Assembly (NCBI RefSeq): GCF_002999335.1
Contig: NW_020312058.1
Coordinates: 1-64,000, forward strand
Source: Cyclospora cayetanensis
Taxonomy: Eukaryota; Apicomplexa; Conoidasida; Eucoccidiorida; Eimeriidae
Length of the DNA: 64,000 nucleotides
Direction: 5' to 3'
The translations under genes were made by a program, and so were the position numbers. Positions 50,434-61,880 of this stretch are shown here, piece by piece (within the stretch, counting starts at the first letter, position 1; each line of letters opens with the position of its first letter). The notes below the pieces were generated by a model. The model made no database searches. It was given only the letters and a program-made list of their open reading frames with translations, and was not told the origin of the DNA.

Positions 50434-51943
50434 GCCCCTGAAGTTATCGAGTAGAATTCGCACCTCCAATCCCAACGCTCAAGGTGCCCCTCGACACCAC
50501 TTTAGCTCCTAGGGAGCCGGAAAGCTACCGGAAAGATTGCTGGAAAGTTGTTTAGGGGAATTAAGGGGGCTACTTGGAGAAGTAGCGGGACAGAAGAGGC
50601 ACAAAGGGGCCTAGCCGACATACGCTACTTCTGCTGCTGTCTATAAATTTGTGCGGCGAGGAGCTGCGAAACTGCATCGGAATTGAATGACACAGCATGG
50701 GGAGTGGAGAGTTTATAGGCTGTGGGTATCAATGATTGAGTACTTAATGTATGCGGCACGCCACCTCTACAGAAGTATTTCTCTGCTGTGCATAGAATCC
50801 TCGGTATCTTCAACTTTGTTTTGCGTGGGGCACAGCTCCTTTGGGAGAGCTGCAGCAATGTAGTGCTTGTGTTCCCCACACCTCGTTTGTGCGTAATGCA
50901 TGAACACCCACCAGACTTCGTCCTGCTGAATTGTTTTGTTAGCAGTTGGCTCACGATGAAACCCTCACGATGTATGGGTATCCTGCATTTGTTGCGGGGC
51001 GAAAAGTAATGGCTGTTGTAATTAGTGTAAGGGAGCGTGGGGTGCAGCAATACTAGCTAGAGAAGACCTACGGTGTCGTTGCAGCGCTCCCATCCGCTCG
51101 TGACGCATTTACAGTCTTTGCATGCACCGCCATCATGGCATACAGAGCTGTATGATTATTTTACCGCACGCATAAGCAGAGCTCACATAAACAGCGTTCT
51201 GGTTCGGAACACTGTAGCTCATTGTGGTGCTTGGCACGGACGCTAAACTACAGAATATCGGTTTTAGCTTTCCAAAAAATAATTACTCTGACGAGTCATA
51301 TACACATTAAATGAGGCGTAGAGAAAATATCTGCATATTTCAGAAGAACTTGATAAGGGAATACGTCTGCTGCAGCTTACCTATGCCATCCGCACGTCCC
51401 GAAGCAGCTGCTATAGTTAGTACTGCAGTGTACATATTTATCTGTCTGCTCTAGCCCAAATTTCTTTTTCTGCTTAGGATGAATGCTAGGCGAACAGGCC
51501 CTTTAAGTTCAAATGTGCGCCTACATGTACGAGATTTTTGCCCTTTCGCCAAGGCTCGAGCAACAGAATTGCCAATAGCCTTAGCCACCCAGCTAATATT
51601 GGTACTCCATTTTCGCAAAAAAAGCGCGTATGATGCTTAACTAAAAGTGATGCATCAATGTCTTTGATTGCTGTTGGTTTCTTGTGAGAACTTCGTTTGG
51701 CTGTTGATCGTGTAAGAGGAGTCCCAGCTGGGCTGAGCACTAAGAAAGGAAGAACTGCGAGAACTTACCCCCTCTTTACTCTGATAAAAGCTTTTGAAAT
51801 TCGTTGGAGCTGAACGATGAGAGCTGAGAAGGGCCCAATGTCCACATAATCCAGAAAATGGTCATGGCCTTCCTCAGCATACAAATATCTTCAGCTCCCC
51901 TTGGTGTCTCACCCCGACAAGTGAACTCAGGAGCCTCTACAGA
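50434..51943. other. Intergenic, no recognisable gene
   Basis: Short frames on both strands (about 50,625-51,050 and 51,486-52,078 minus) have no family features. The region is AT-rich between 51,100 and 51,480. It should hold the promoter of the GUCD1-like gene. Confidence 0.45.
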
Positions 51944-54693
51944 ATGGGAGGCGTGTGGCTGCGAGGACCCAAGCTCTGGGCCTCCAACAAGCCCGTAGAG
52001 CCCGTTATTTGCTTCTGCACGGAAATTCGTTGGATTCGCCAACAGGGGGAAATGGACTGTGGGCTTGCATGTACTCAAATGATCCTAAGGTGGGTCGCTG
52101 TGTCTTGAACACCCTATTGAAACAAGAAAACCAGCCACTCAGGGCCTTCAGAGAAGGAGAGTGCCCCCGGACAAACCAATCTCATGGCTTTTTCCGATAC
52201 CTTGGGCCATAGTGATATTCGGGCCAAACTTACCCTGAAGCAGACGTTCTGTTTACCTGCATACCATTCTCCAAGCCTTATAATGTGCGACATGTGCTTG
52301 TGAACCCTTTGAGATAAAGCAGCCCAACGGCTTCCTTTTTTATACCCACTTGCTCAAAGCAGTCTATCTCCCTGCTACCTCGCTCGCCTCATCCTCGCCA
52401 GAGTCTTTCTTCCATCGTTGTTGTCGCAGGACGCTGGATGAATTGGGGGATTGCCCCCAGCCGTCCTTCCTTCTTACAGATTTACGGGAGAATATGCCTT
52501 CAAAGCCCCAGGTCTTTGAAAGTCACAGCGAGGACAGTGGAGCCACAACTGGTGTGTATGCTGATTCTGGCCGTGGTCTATCTTCGCGCAGGATTCCAAG
52601 GAAGCGTGAGCGGCTGATACGACGTACAGAGGGCTCTCAGGAAGGACGTCTTCCAAACTCTCCTAAAAGCTTTAAAGTATTAGGGTCAACAGGAAGCCAT
52701 GGGTCCAGTACAGTGGAGTCAGTAGATGCACTTCCGATTGAATATTATTGCATGCGTGCCGATGCAACGGAAGCGAAGCTTGGATCTGAGCTCGCGAACC
52801 GCGGGCATTGCAAGTGCCTTAATGAAGTGCTTCAAGAAGCAGGCAGGGAGCGATCCCGTTCACAAAAGGGTGGAAACGGCTTTCTGAAGCAGTGCTCATT
52901 AGAAAAGGGCTTCTTCAGTGGTACCTTAAAAAGTGCTCTCAGACCTGTATCCGAGCAGAAGGCGAGAGAATTGCTGCGGCGAGCAGCTCACGGAGGGTGG
53001 ACTGTGGAACTCCTGCTGCTGCTGCAGCATTTGCCTTGCGGCATTGCCACCTCTTTTACGGGGTTTAACCCAAAGCATGCGGATAAGGTAGACGAAACTG
53101 TTATTTCTTCTTCTACCAATAGGCTCCTTTACCCATATACATGCATAAGATGTAGGGTACTGCGGGCATACGTATGCACGCATATAAATGCTTTTACGTT
53201 CTGCGTGTCTGTAAAGAGCATTGCTGCGTTGTTTATGTATTCTAACATGGTGATTTGTCTGTATGCGGACTGCCTTCGAGTGCAGCCTTTCTATAAGTCT
53301 TTTGCCAGTGCTCACAATGCTTTTGATGAGGAGGCGCAACGCGTCGCATCGCAATTCCGTCAGGCGAGGCGCCTGGGCCTCCAAGTTGTCACTGGGTAAG
53401 AAAACTCTGCGTTTTCCTGCAGGAAGCCAAGGCGTCCGTGATGTGCTTTCTTCTTTATTGCTTGCCTGCTTTTGCCTCTTAAAGCATTTTTTTCGTGCTG
53501 ACCATCCAGGGATAATGCCGCTTATCTAAAAGTTTAGGCGCACTAGTATACGGCTGTTCGCACTGTTTCAGTGCCACAGCTGGGTGCAGTGCATGGTGCT
53601 GTTGCTACATACGCATTTGTGCAGAAGAATCTCCCGGGCCTCCCTGGCTTGGGAAGTGCTGAACGGACGAATGGCTATTGTGCTAGTAGACGGGGGGCGC
53701 CTTGTTGCCCCAGACCCGCACGAAGTGCCTCCGCAACAGTATGATGGTGAGACTGACCTCTCCGAGTTTAACTGTTAGGGCGCTTGTTGCTGCTACGCTA
53801 AGTGCTGCTGATTCGGCCCACTCTTTGGCTTACAGTGACTACATCTTGAATTATAGGCTTCTGAGCTTCAGGTGAAGAGCGTAGACCGCTTTGCTAGTTG
53901 ACTAGCCCGCCTCAAAAGAAAAGAGCTCGGGCAGATGACAACCCTAGATCTAGGCCAAAGGCCAGACGCTCCTTGCTCTTTCTGGTTCAGGACACTTTGT
54001 GGTCGTCTGCGGTGTATCCCTTGCACTAGCGGCAACGGTGCTCGGGACTCAACAGCATCAAGAAGCCGCTTCCTGCGAAATGGAAGCGAAGCCTTTGGAC
54101 GAAACGCTGAAGAGTAATTTGTTTGTTGCCAGCGAGGACCCAAAGAGAATTTCCCCCGTCTCCTTGACCTCGGCTAGGAATGCATTTGTAGATGGCGTCA
54201 GGGCCTGTCAGGTGAAGGCTTTCCTTCTTAAAGATCCCCAGTGTCCCCAGGCCTCGTGGATCACCCCCGAGAGGTTGGACATCTGCAGAGACACCGATGG
54301 TGAGCTTGTGTGAACCCCCCTTGGTGCATGTCATAGAATTCGAATCGCCTGTGACAGTTGGTATAGTTCGGAAGCCAGCTCTTACTAGCTCTAAGCCCCA
54401 TGAGCCAGAGGAATCCGTGAGGGTCAACGTGGAAACGGAGAACAGGGTGGATTCTTTTATTCTCTGCCTGTACACCACGTGCCAGCAAAGCCTGGATGAC
54501 AACCTTGGCTGAAATGTCCGTTGCAGGGACAGATAATGATCTGATCGTCGTGCAGATGCCAGAACGCCTGCAAAAGGCATGGGTGATGCCCGCACCTTCC
54601 GAATCCTCTCAGTGGAGTGAATATACCGCTTCTCCGTACGTTGCAGACCTCCTCGGTGCCAGCTTCATCGAGGCAGTAATTTGGGGACTTTGA
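51944..54693 (+). CDS. GUCD1: GUCD1-like protein (Guanylate_cyc_2 family, papain-like fold)
   Basis: Six exons: 51944-52089, 52430-53087, 53286-53395, 53625-53746, 53991-54299 and 54527-54693, phase-consistent, about 503 residues. Family landmarks appear in order: MDCGLACTQMILR (family WDCGLAC, putative catalytic Cys) in exon 1, HGGWTVELLLLLQH at the end of exon 2, PFYKSF and FDEEAQRVASQFRQA in exon 3, LNGRMAIVLVDGG in exon 4, YDGHFVVVCG (putative catalytic His) opening exon 5, then a SLTSARNAF helix and a TDNDLIVVQM strand near the end. Exon 2 carries about 160 extra residues of charged low-complexity sequence between the Cys motif and the next block. The human protein is about 240 residues and, despite its name, is not an established cyclase in animals. 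Intron 2 has no in-frame stop, so a longer read-through is possible, but homology supports splicing. Confidence 0.8.
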
Positions 54694-55649
54694 TGCCCTT
54701 TACCGAAAGCTGCACTTTTTTTCAATCTGAAGAGCAACGGCCGTATCTGGTAATACCTAGTGCTTGGCCTGCACGAGCGTTCTTGTCTGTGCACTGAATT
54801 TGCACGCATCCTGACAAGCATCTATTCTCTACTTTCTGAACGGTGTATCCAGAGACTATGCGTACATTTGTCTTTGCAGCGCAGTTGTAGGATAGGATAC
54901 AGAGGAGACTCTGGATGCAAGACTGGGAAGCTTCTTTTGCGTGCCAGATACAAAGCATATGTACATACTGACGCAGGCCTCACTGCATCGGAGCGGTGTC
55001 TTGCTTGTTTGGGAACATCCTTACACATATATAGGGCTTGTCCTTTTTACAAAGAAGTTCATTAACTCTATTAATTGCCTATTGCTCTTGCCACCCCTTT
55101 TTGGCGGCACCTTTCGTGTCTTGGGTAAAACCTTACTTGCGTGTACCATCGCTTCGAAATAGGGGGCAAGGGAGTTGCCCCCTAGCGTCACCTACGTAGC
55201 TCTTTGGTCATATGCAGCAAACCGAAATCGGCTTGCGCATGCCATGGATCTTGGATCATGTAATCCTAAGCAGCTACATGTGGTTTTGACGTATTGGCCA
55301 CTCAACCCGAGGGCTTGGTCGCTTCAAAATGATGTATGTGGCAGCTCAAGTGCTGGTAGGCCCGCAGCGGCTTTTTCAATGCTAACTACAGTGTGTAGGA
55401 GATAAATGAAGTATTTTTGTTGATGTCAGCTTAAGGGAAGCGTTGCGTGGGAGTACTTTCCCTTACATCCACAACAGGCCCTGCTGTTCTGTGGCAGGGG
55501 CTTTTAGGGCATATGTGGTACTGATGAACTGAGCAGACCAATCATAGAAGTTAGTTGTTGTTGGCGCATTCGATTTGCTGCATACCGGGCTTAGCGCAAT
55601 GCTGCAACAGTGAATGCAGGGTGGCTGAGCGCTAAGCTCTCCTGTGCAG
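54694..55649. other. Intergenic, possibly including a tiny first exon
   Basis: No recognisable domain. ATG at 55,244 followed by five codons and a GT at 55,260 would splice in phase to the next exon at 55,650, so it is a candidate first exon of the following gene. Otherwise nothing is visible. Confidence 0.4.
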
Positions 55650-56000
55650 CTGCATTTGCCAAGACAGCTCGCAGTCCGGAGCTACATGAGCTGCTGCTGG
55701 ATTATCTTCCCCCACAACCGAACTCTGTCCGGTGAGTGCAGGGGAAGGCATAGACCTTTCAGGTGGACGCTATGTACTGCCTTTTAACTTCTGGGTGAGC
55801 TTAGGATTGATGATCTCCTTGTAGATGCCCTGGCCGAAACGATCTACATCTCTTCCCTCAGGAGACCGCCACGTTTTCCGCCGACACAGATGCGGAGTAC
55901 AGAGAACTGTGAGATGCTGATTTCCCGTAACCGACACAATGTTTGGGCAGAATTAGGGGTAAAACAGCACTCTTTGAAATCTTACCTGGCAGCTACATGA
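55650..56000 (+). CDS. Hypothetical small protein, two or three exons
   Basis: Exons 55650-55731 and 55805-56000 join in phase through a GTGAGT donor and a TTAG acceptor, giving about 92 residues up to a TGA stop. The first has an acidic, Leu-rich amphipathic stretch (SPELHELLLDYLPPQP); the second continues with IDDLLVDALAETIYISSLR and a basic end. I do not recognise the family. The start is missing: the only phase-compatible upstream candidate is a six-codon exon at 55244-55259. Good splice sites and a helical, charged composition support a real gene, but no homology evidence was available. Confidence 0.5.
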
Positions 56001-56439
56001 GCCAGAACATCAGTACTTCTAGCGGAGAAATGCAGAGCTGCCCAGCCATTGATAAAAAAAAGTGTTACACGCACTCTGTACAGTTCATAATATGTTTTAA
56101 AGGCTTTCACGAAGCTTCTACAGCCACAGATGGTGTTTTTTGAAATAAACTGCCTTCTCTGAGGTCTGCACAGTTGGGTAGGTCTATTGCGTGCAACACC
56201 ACATTGAGAGCCTTCTAGCACACAAAATGTGTTCAACTGCGAATTATTGAAAGGCTGAATATTTAATCTTGATCTGGACATTCGCGCATGCCCTTTGCTG
56301 CAGAGTAAATTTCGCTCAACACACTAGGGGTTGATGCGTTGTGCCTGTGAGCCAGTTGCTATCTGGCGGATTAGGCTATGCTATGTCACGTTTTAACACA
56401 CTACTTGAGTGTATCTAAGATTTTACTAATGGACAGAGT
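56001..56439. other. Intergenic, nothing recognisable
   Basis: AT-rich sequence after the small gene leading into repeat copy D. No open frame or RNA structure stands out. Confidence 0.4.
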
Positions 56440-56850
56440 ATTTGAATTGTTTGCCCACATATCTTATTTATCGTAGGTTATCTGTAGTTCGAATACAACT
56501 AGACACAATGTTGTGTGCGTATGCGCTAGATGCGATGGGCCCCTAGCATTAAGTGCTCGGAATTACATATGGAGTGTAGCTGCGCGCGTCCTAGGTATTC
56601 CTCTTAGCGTATGTCAGAGACTCTGGGGCCTTGTCCAGGGGAAGCGGGGAATTCTTTGAAGTTCAGTGGCTCTGGGGTTGAGTGTTTCCCTACAAAGCCA
56701 TAAATCGAGTGCTACGCCCCAAGGTAGAGAGTTTCATGTAGTTCCTGATCACAGTGAGAGTGTCCACATAGCCTCTTATCTTTAAGAAAATGCGTATTTC
56801 ATTTTTCTGCATAGGTCAGCGGGTTGCTGAAGTAGGCTATCTATGGTATT
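56440..56850 (+). repeat. Dispersed repeat copy D, probable solo LTR
   Basis: It contains CACAATGTTGTGTGCGTATG, which matches copy A closely, then CCAGGGGAAGCGGGG and the shared end block TTTTTCTGCATAGGTCAGCG. No pol or gag sequence adjoins it, which fits a solo LTR. Boundaries are approximate. Confidence 0.55.
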
Positions 56851-57544
56851 TAGCCAGAGCACGACATTTCGTGAAGTGCATGGGGATTTCCATAGTACAA
56901 GCTCTTAAGTGGGTGCCTAAGTAATTCCTGCCTTACTGATATAATGATATTACGCATATGTGTATATTATTTGTTGTAAAAAGCAAGCGCAAAGCTTCGC
57001 ACTGAGCCCACGGCAGGCCACCCCAGCGTTTTATGTATGCAGGAGCCCCAACCAGCGGCGGCATGCGGCTTCTGGGGGCCTTTAAGGGGCCCCTGCTTCC
57101 ACAAAGGGACTTGATTTTTGACCCTCCTTTGGCTGAGGGGCACAATTTACTACTGTGGAAACCCATCGTCTGTTTGGGCCTTGGAGGCCTAAGAACCTTC
57201 CGTCTTGGGGGGCCCCTTTGATGCATGCATCCACGGGTACAAACAAGTATCACGCTTTTTTCTCTTTTCCCTCTCTTCTACGCTCATTTTGGCTCTCAGC
57301 AAGGCACTCCTAGATTTTCACAATAGGGATTGGCTGGTCCTTAAGTCCGCACAGGTTATTCTTCAAATCCGCCAGGGGTGCCCAGGGTTCGTGTTGGCTT
57401 TGGGTTTTAGAAAAAGTTTCTTCTGTAATTCCCATCACTTGTTTCCTCTCCGTCGTCTTCTTTTCTGTAGCTGAGTGTCTTGGAGAGCCGCTGCAGCTCC
57501 CTGCTGCCTTCAATCAGCCGTTACCCTCCTCAGCCTTGTTCTCG
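56851..57544. other. Upstream region of the U1A/U2B''-like gene
   Basis: No coding exon found. Short frames near 56,933-57,253 on both strands lack motifs. The last 300 bases are pyrimidine-rich in patches and presumably include the promoter and 5' untranslated region of the RRM gene. Confidence 0.45.
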
Positions 57545-58447
57545 ATGGCTGCAAGTGCTGCTCCGGTGGGGCCCCGTGTGGGTGCCCCTGCTACGGCAAG
57601 TGCTGTGGCAGATGTGGTGCCCAACCCCACTCTGTACTGCAACAACCTAAACGACAGGGTGCAGCTGAGTGACCTCGTAGCGTGCCTCTATGAGTGCTGC
57701 TCTGCCTTTGGTGTAGTACTGGACGTAGTTGCAGGGCGGAAGATTAGAGGCCAAGCCTTCGTGGTTTTCTCCGAGCTAAGCTCCGCCACAGCAGCATTGC
57801 GAGCGCTGCAGGGCAAGGAGTTCCTCGGCAAACCGCTCCATATTGCGTATGCAAAGACCAAGAGCGATGCGTATCTCAAGCACGTTGACCAGTTTAAACC
57901 AAGGAAGCCACATGCACCAAGAACTGCAGTTGTTGCTACACAATCCAAGGTGAATAATTCCCACTTCTTTTAGAGCAACGTATCCGGCAGAGGGTCGAGC
58001 TACCCTGCCTGCCTGAGTACCATAGGTAGCGATTTGCAGCCTGGTTCACTTGAGAGCGGGACAGCAACAGCTACGGGCTGATCGACTCGCTGTCTTTCTC
58101 CTCGTATGTGCAAGTAGCTAGTTTGTTTATCTTGCGTTCGGTCGTGTGTTGTGTTTCATTGCGTGTGCCTTCGCATTGTATTGTGTTTTGTTTAGGGTAC
58201 TGCAGCGCCATCTGAAGGAAAGTTTTCTCTATTTGTTGAAAATCTACCGGAGAAGGCGAGCAAAGCCTCACTCGAGATCCTCTTCTCTCAGTACCGAGGC
58301 TACGCAGACACCCGGTTGGTAGAAGGCAGAGGGGTGGCGTTTGTGGACTTTACCTCGCAGCCTTTCGCCGAGGTAGCTTTGCAGGGCTTACAGGGATTCA
58401 AATTGACGCCTAGACATCCTCTTCGCATCTCACATGTAGACAGGTGA
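57545..58447 (+). CDS. SNRPB2: U1A/U2B''-family spliceosomal RRM protein
   Basis: Two exons, 57545-57949 and 58196-58447, phase 0, 218 residues. RRM1 (about residues 28-110) has TLYCNNLNDRVQ as RNP2 and RGQAFVVFSELSSATAALRA as RNP1 with its following helix, then KPLHIAYAKTKSDA, the pattern of U1A/U2B''. RRM2 (about 143-218) has FSLFVENLPE as RNP2 and RGVAFVDFTS as RNP1. These proteins bind the stem-loop RNA of U1 or U2 snRNA in the spliceosome. The short linker between the two RRMs and the total length resemble U2B'' (about 225) more than U1A (about 280), but many protists have one merged protein, so the symbol is a guess between the two. Confidence 0.9.
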
Positions 58448-60159
58448 TAAAAACTGGATATAAAGTAAAGCGGAATGCGGGCAAACGTCACTGGCGGTCT
58501 GATTTCGCTACCTCTACAGACTGCCTGTTGCACTTGACCAGCAGGCGGGGGATACGGGGGAATTAGGACGGGGCAGACACTCGAGACAGTAAGATATATC
58601 CTGGGCAACCTCGGGCCATCAACCGAAGACCCCATTTAGGGTTACTTGAATTAAGCACTGTTGAAGAGACGGGCTTATCCGGTGCATAGCAAAGCAGTTG
58701 CTTTTGGTCCCAGAGTTATTATGGCCATACTGATGGCTAGCTATCTGGCCAACCAGCTACCTTTGTGCGGACTGCCAGATGAAGAGGACAGACATGGTAT
58801 CATTTGGATGTAGTTCAACCTTGCATGTGAACAAACACGCACTGACCTCAAGAAGCCATTGCTTTTGGTGGTAGTCGGCTTTTTACAGAAGTAGCACCCG
58901 GTAAATGTAGGACTCATGAGGGTTTTATTAGGCTCAACGAGCTAGAAAGATTTATGCCAAACTTTGGTGCGGCTGCGGTCCCCAAGAGTGCAACGTTGTT
59001 GCATCGATTCCAAGTTAGTGGCCTTCGTATCTGTTCGCTGCACAGCTGCATCGGAGGCAGTAACGATAGAACTTAAATATCAGCGCTTCAGCATGGCGCT
59101 ATGTTGCCATAAATGCACATCAGTGAGCTCCTTAAGAAGTTGCCCTGCTTTTTTGTGCCCCACTCTCTGTGTTCAACAACGTTCTGCTTCATTAGCTACG
59201 CCGAGGCAGAACGGCTGTGGCCTTATGCAGTCACGATGTCGGAGGGATTCCAGCAATAAACTGTACCGAACAATGTGAGCAGCATGCTATGTTAACGCTC
59301 CCCTCACGCCGTTCCCCTGTCTTAAGCCCTTTGGCGTCAGAATAGCCGCATTAGCATGTGTCGTTGCCTGTCTTGTTTTCCATTTTTTAGCTTCACGCGT
59401 GCCAAAAGTGGGGGAGGGATGAACCCATTGATTCATTAGGTCGTTGGTGGTTACTATTCAAGGCTCCTAGGTGTTTCATTTCTAAGACTGAGCGTCAGCT
59501 GCAGGTGACAGACTCAACTGAACAACTGCTACAGTAAGAGCCCTCTTCTGAGATGGGCACTGTACTTATTAGACTGTCTGCGCACAAAGTGCCGCAACGC
59601 CTTTCTAAATACAACGATGACTGGGGAAGATGCATCTTCATGAAATCGGTTTGAGCTCCAGTGAACTGTACTCTACACAAATATCTAGGAAAGGGATGGT
59701 GTGTACCTTATATAACAGGATGCTTAACTAGATGGGTGCACAGTGAAATAGCATTCAAGAACTTCACAGTGCGGGGCAAGAGGAACTGCGCGAACTTCCT
59801 AACCAACTTAGGTACAGTTTTGAGAGATTCTACCGCGTGCGAAAGACTCCGTGATTGAACGGCAAAGTATGCCACCAAGCTGCACAACAAACAACTGGAT
59901 GGGCGTGAATGATGCACTCCAGCAGCTCAAGTCGCTTGCCAGCCCAGAGGAAGGTTAGGGGGCAAAGTTGCATTCATGTAATTTCCGCTCAAATGTGTTT
60001 CAATGAGGTAATGGTCGCGTATCGACTGTCTGGTTTGGCAGTCAGTTATTAACTTTCCATGGTGGCTCTCAACTCAACCTTAGTGAGTGGATGCTGCGCA
60101 CCCCTCTGCTAAGTTGGCATGCGTTCAACGGACTGAGCTCTACATTTAAACGCTTCCTA
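58448..60159. other. Intergenic, no recognisable gene
   Basis: Short plus-strand frames (about 58,964-59,278 and 59,661-59,858) have no family motif. I see nothing else I can support before repeat copy E. Confidence 0.45.
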
Positions 60160-60566
60160 CTGACCCATCTATATTTATTATGACTAGCGGTAAAATTGAC
60201 TAATCGGTGTATCTGTTCACATGCTGTACGTGTTGGAAAGTAGCGTCAGCACTATACAAGCGGACGCGAAATTGTGAGCATGTGTGCTAAATGCTACGCG
60301 CAACTGCTTGTAGATGCTTCAAGTGCTTAGAGGGGTCAGCAGTGCACACACTAACTTTCGATATCAACTCATGCCTGACACCTGGTGGAGGCGGGAAGGG
60401 AAGAGGGCGAGGTTCTTGCTAACCACTGAATAAATATCAGTTAAGTATGAACTAAGCTTAGAGTCAATAATCTTTCTCCAGACGCCTTCAAATCGGGCTT
60501 GAGAGTCCGCAGCAACGCTGGATTCATTTCAGTATTTCTGCTCATCCAGTGGCTGTGGATGCAGTA
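60160..60566 (+). repeat. Dispersed repeat copy E, probable LTR
   Basis: It has AATTGACTAATCGGTG, GTGTGCTAAATGC, GTGCTTAGAGGGGTC, GGTGGAGGCGGGAAGGG and the end block TATTTCTGCTCATCCAGTGG in the same order as the other copies. A gag-like fragment lies about 270 bases downstream on the same strand, which fits a 5' LTR. Confidence 0.6.
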
Positions 60567-60837
60567 AAATGTATTGTTTCCCCAGATCAGTTCTATGGTT
60601 TAAATCAAGTTATTTAATAATTTAATAGTTTGACATTTTTTGACAGCAGGCTGAGAAGAAACCCCTTAACGCAGTGAAAGTACATGTTCGGGTAACGCGT
60701 ATGATGGCGCACAGGCAAGCTTGCACGCTTGAATGAGCCCAGTAGTTCCTCAGCTGGTAGTGGCATGCTTTCGGAGCTGGCAATGTGTTTATGCATGCGT
60801 CGATAGTATTGGGCAGCCCCGTAAAGAGTGACGGCCT

Positions 60838-60900
60838 ACAGAAGGGAGGCACTCGAACATTTCATCCGTGGGCTAAGGTTGGATCGCTTTGTACCCCTGA
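60838..60900 (+). pseudogene. Possible gag fragment of a Ty3/gypsy element
   Basis: A short open segment contains EALEHFIRGLRLDRFV, which resembles the helical FxxGLxxxLR motif of Ty3/gypsy gag capsid domains. It is flanked by stops and lies just downstream of repeat copy E on the same strand. It is only about 20 residues, so this is suggestive only. Confidence 0.3.
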
Positions 60901-61589
60901 TTTAAAGAGAAACGAGTACACCACACTGCATGTTTGGTAAAGAGTAATGCGCTTCGATATGACCCCGATTCACGCAGTGCATAGAATCTGCAGGAAAATG
61001 GTTTTTCCGTCTATGAGTTGTATATGAAACGTCCCCGGATAGTGTTCGTACATGTCCTTTACACTCAGCTTTATGTGAGAGCCTTCTCGGCTATCTCGTC
61101 TCTGCAGTCTTGCCCGAGCCTCTGTTAGTGCTTGAAAATCATCCATGTTGCCACGCCTGGGCTGTTGCAGCACGCAGAGATTGTTCTATTGGGCGCGGAG
61201 CCATTACTAAACTGCTGTACATTTAAGTCCAGTCACATATCCTTTTTTGTCAATAGGACGCTTACACATTTTAGCGCTTTGAAGACAGCGACATATCGCG
61301 CCACCAGAGTTGCTTCGGTAAAGACCCTCGTTCGTTGTTGGATACGGAGTGGGTCGGTATTCTCTTTTTTCCTTCATGAGCTGACATCCACGTTGTTTTC
61401 CTCACTCGCCTTGCTTTTGGCCTTTTGCCTAATCGAAGGATGACGATGAGTCGGGAACGCTTTTTTCGTCTCCCCTGCAGGTAGTTGGTCTTGAAGTGCA
61501 GGTATGGAGCACGAGGGCGTACGTTTTGAAATGCGCTGGGGGGCATGGAGTAGCTCGTTAACCTACACTTCATTTCTTTGTACAATGCT
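60901..61589. other. Region between repeat copies E and F
   Basis: Stops in all plus-strand frames. A minus-strand frame near 60,970-61,146 is open with protein-like composition but has no recognisable family. Probably decayed internal sequence of an element, by context only. Confidence 0.35.
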
Positions 61590-61880
61590 AGTTATTTTGA
61601 CTAAGAAGCAGAAACACTTGACTAATGGGCTTGTCTACTCCAAGTTATTATTAATGCAAAGGATTGTTAGTCAGTACAACAAGACGCGATGTGGTGTGTG
61701 TGCGCGTGTGTATGTCTGTGCTTGTGCACATTACATGCTTTGTGCAAATAGCTGTGTTAAGGGCGCAGCGTGTTTTGAGGGTGCAGCCACGCGCTCCCTA
61801 TGTGTCTTTCTTATCGCATTTTGTAAAGTCTGGCAGGCGCGAAAAGGGGGAATGCAAGAGTTCAAAAGTACTCAATAACT
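61590..61880 (+). repeat. Dispersed repeat copy F
   Basis: It contains ACTTGACTAATGGGCTTGTC and CGATGTGGTGTGTGTGCG followed by GGCAGGCGCGAAAAGGGGG, in the order seen in copies A, D and E. The 3' end block is not clear, so it may be truncated. Confidence 0.5.

Noticed and set aside
53088..53285. Read-through of intron 2 in the GUCD1-like gene
   Set aside because: The stretch has no stop, but its hydrophobic and Cys-rich translation has no place in the family, while a GTAGAC donor and TGCAG acceptor join the conserved blocks exactly.
53580..53624. Earlier acceptor for exon 4 of the GUCD1-like gene
   Set aside because: The acceptor at 53,579 also keeps frame but adds 15 residues that do not fit family spacing; the acceptor at 53,624 aligns better. 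It remains a possible alternative.
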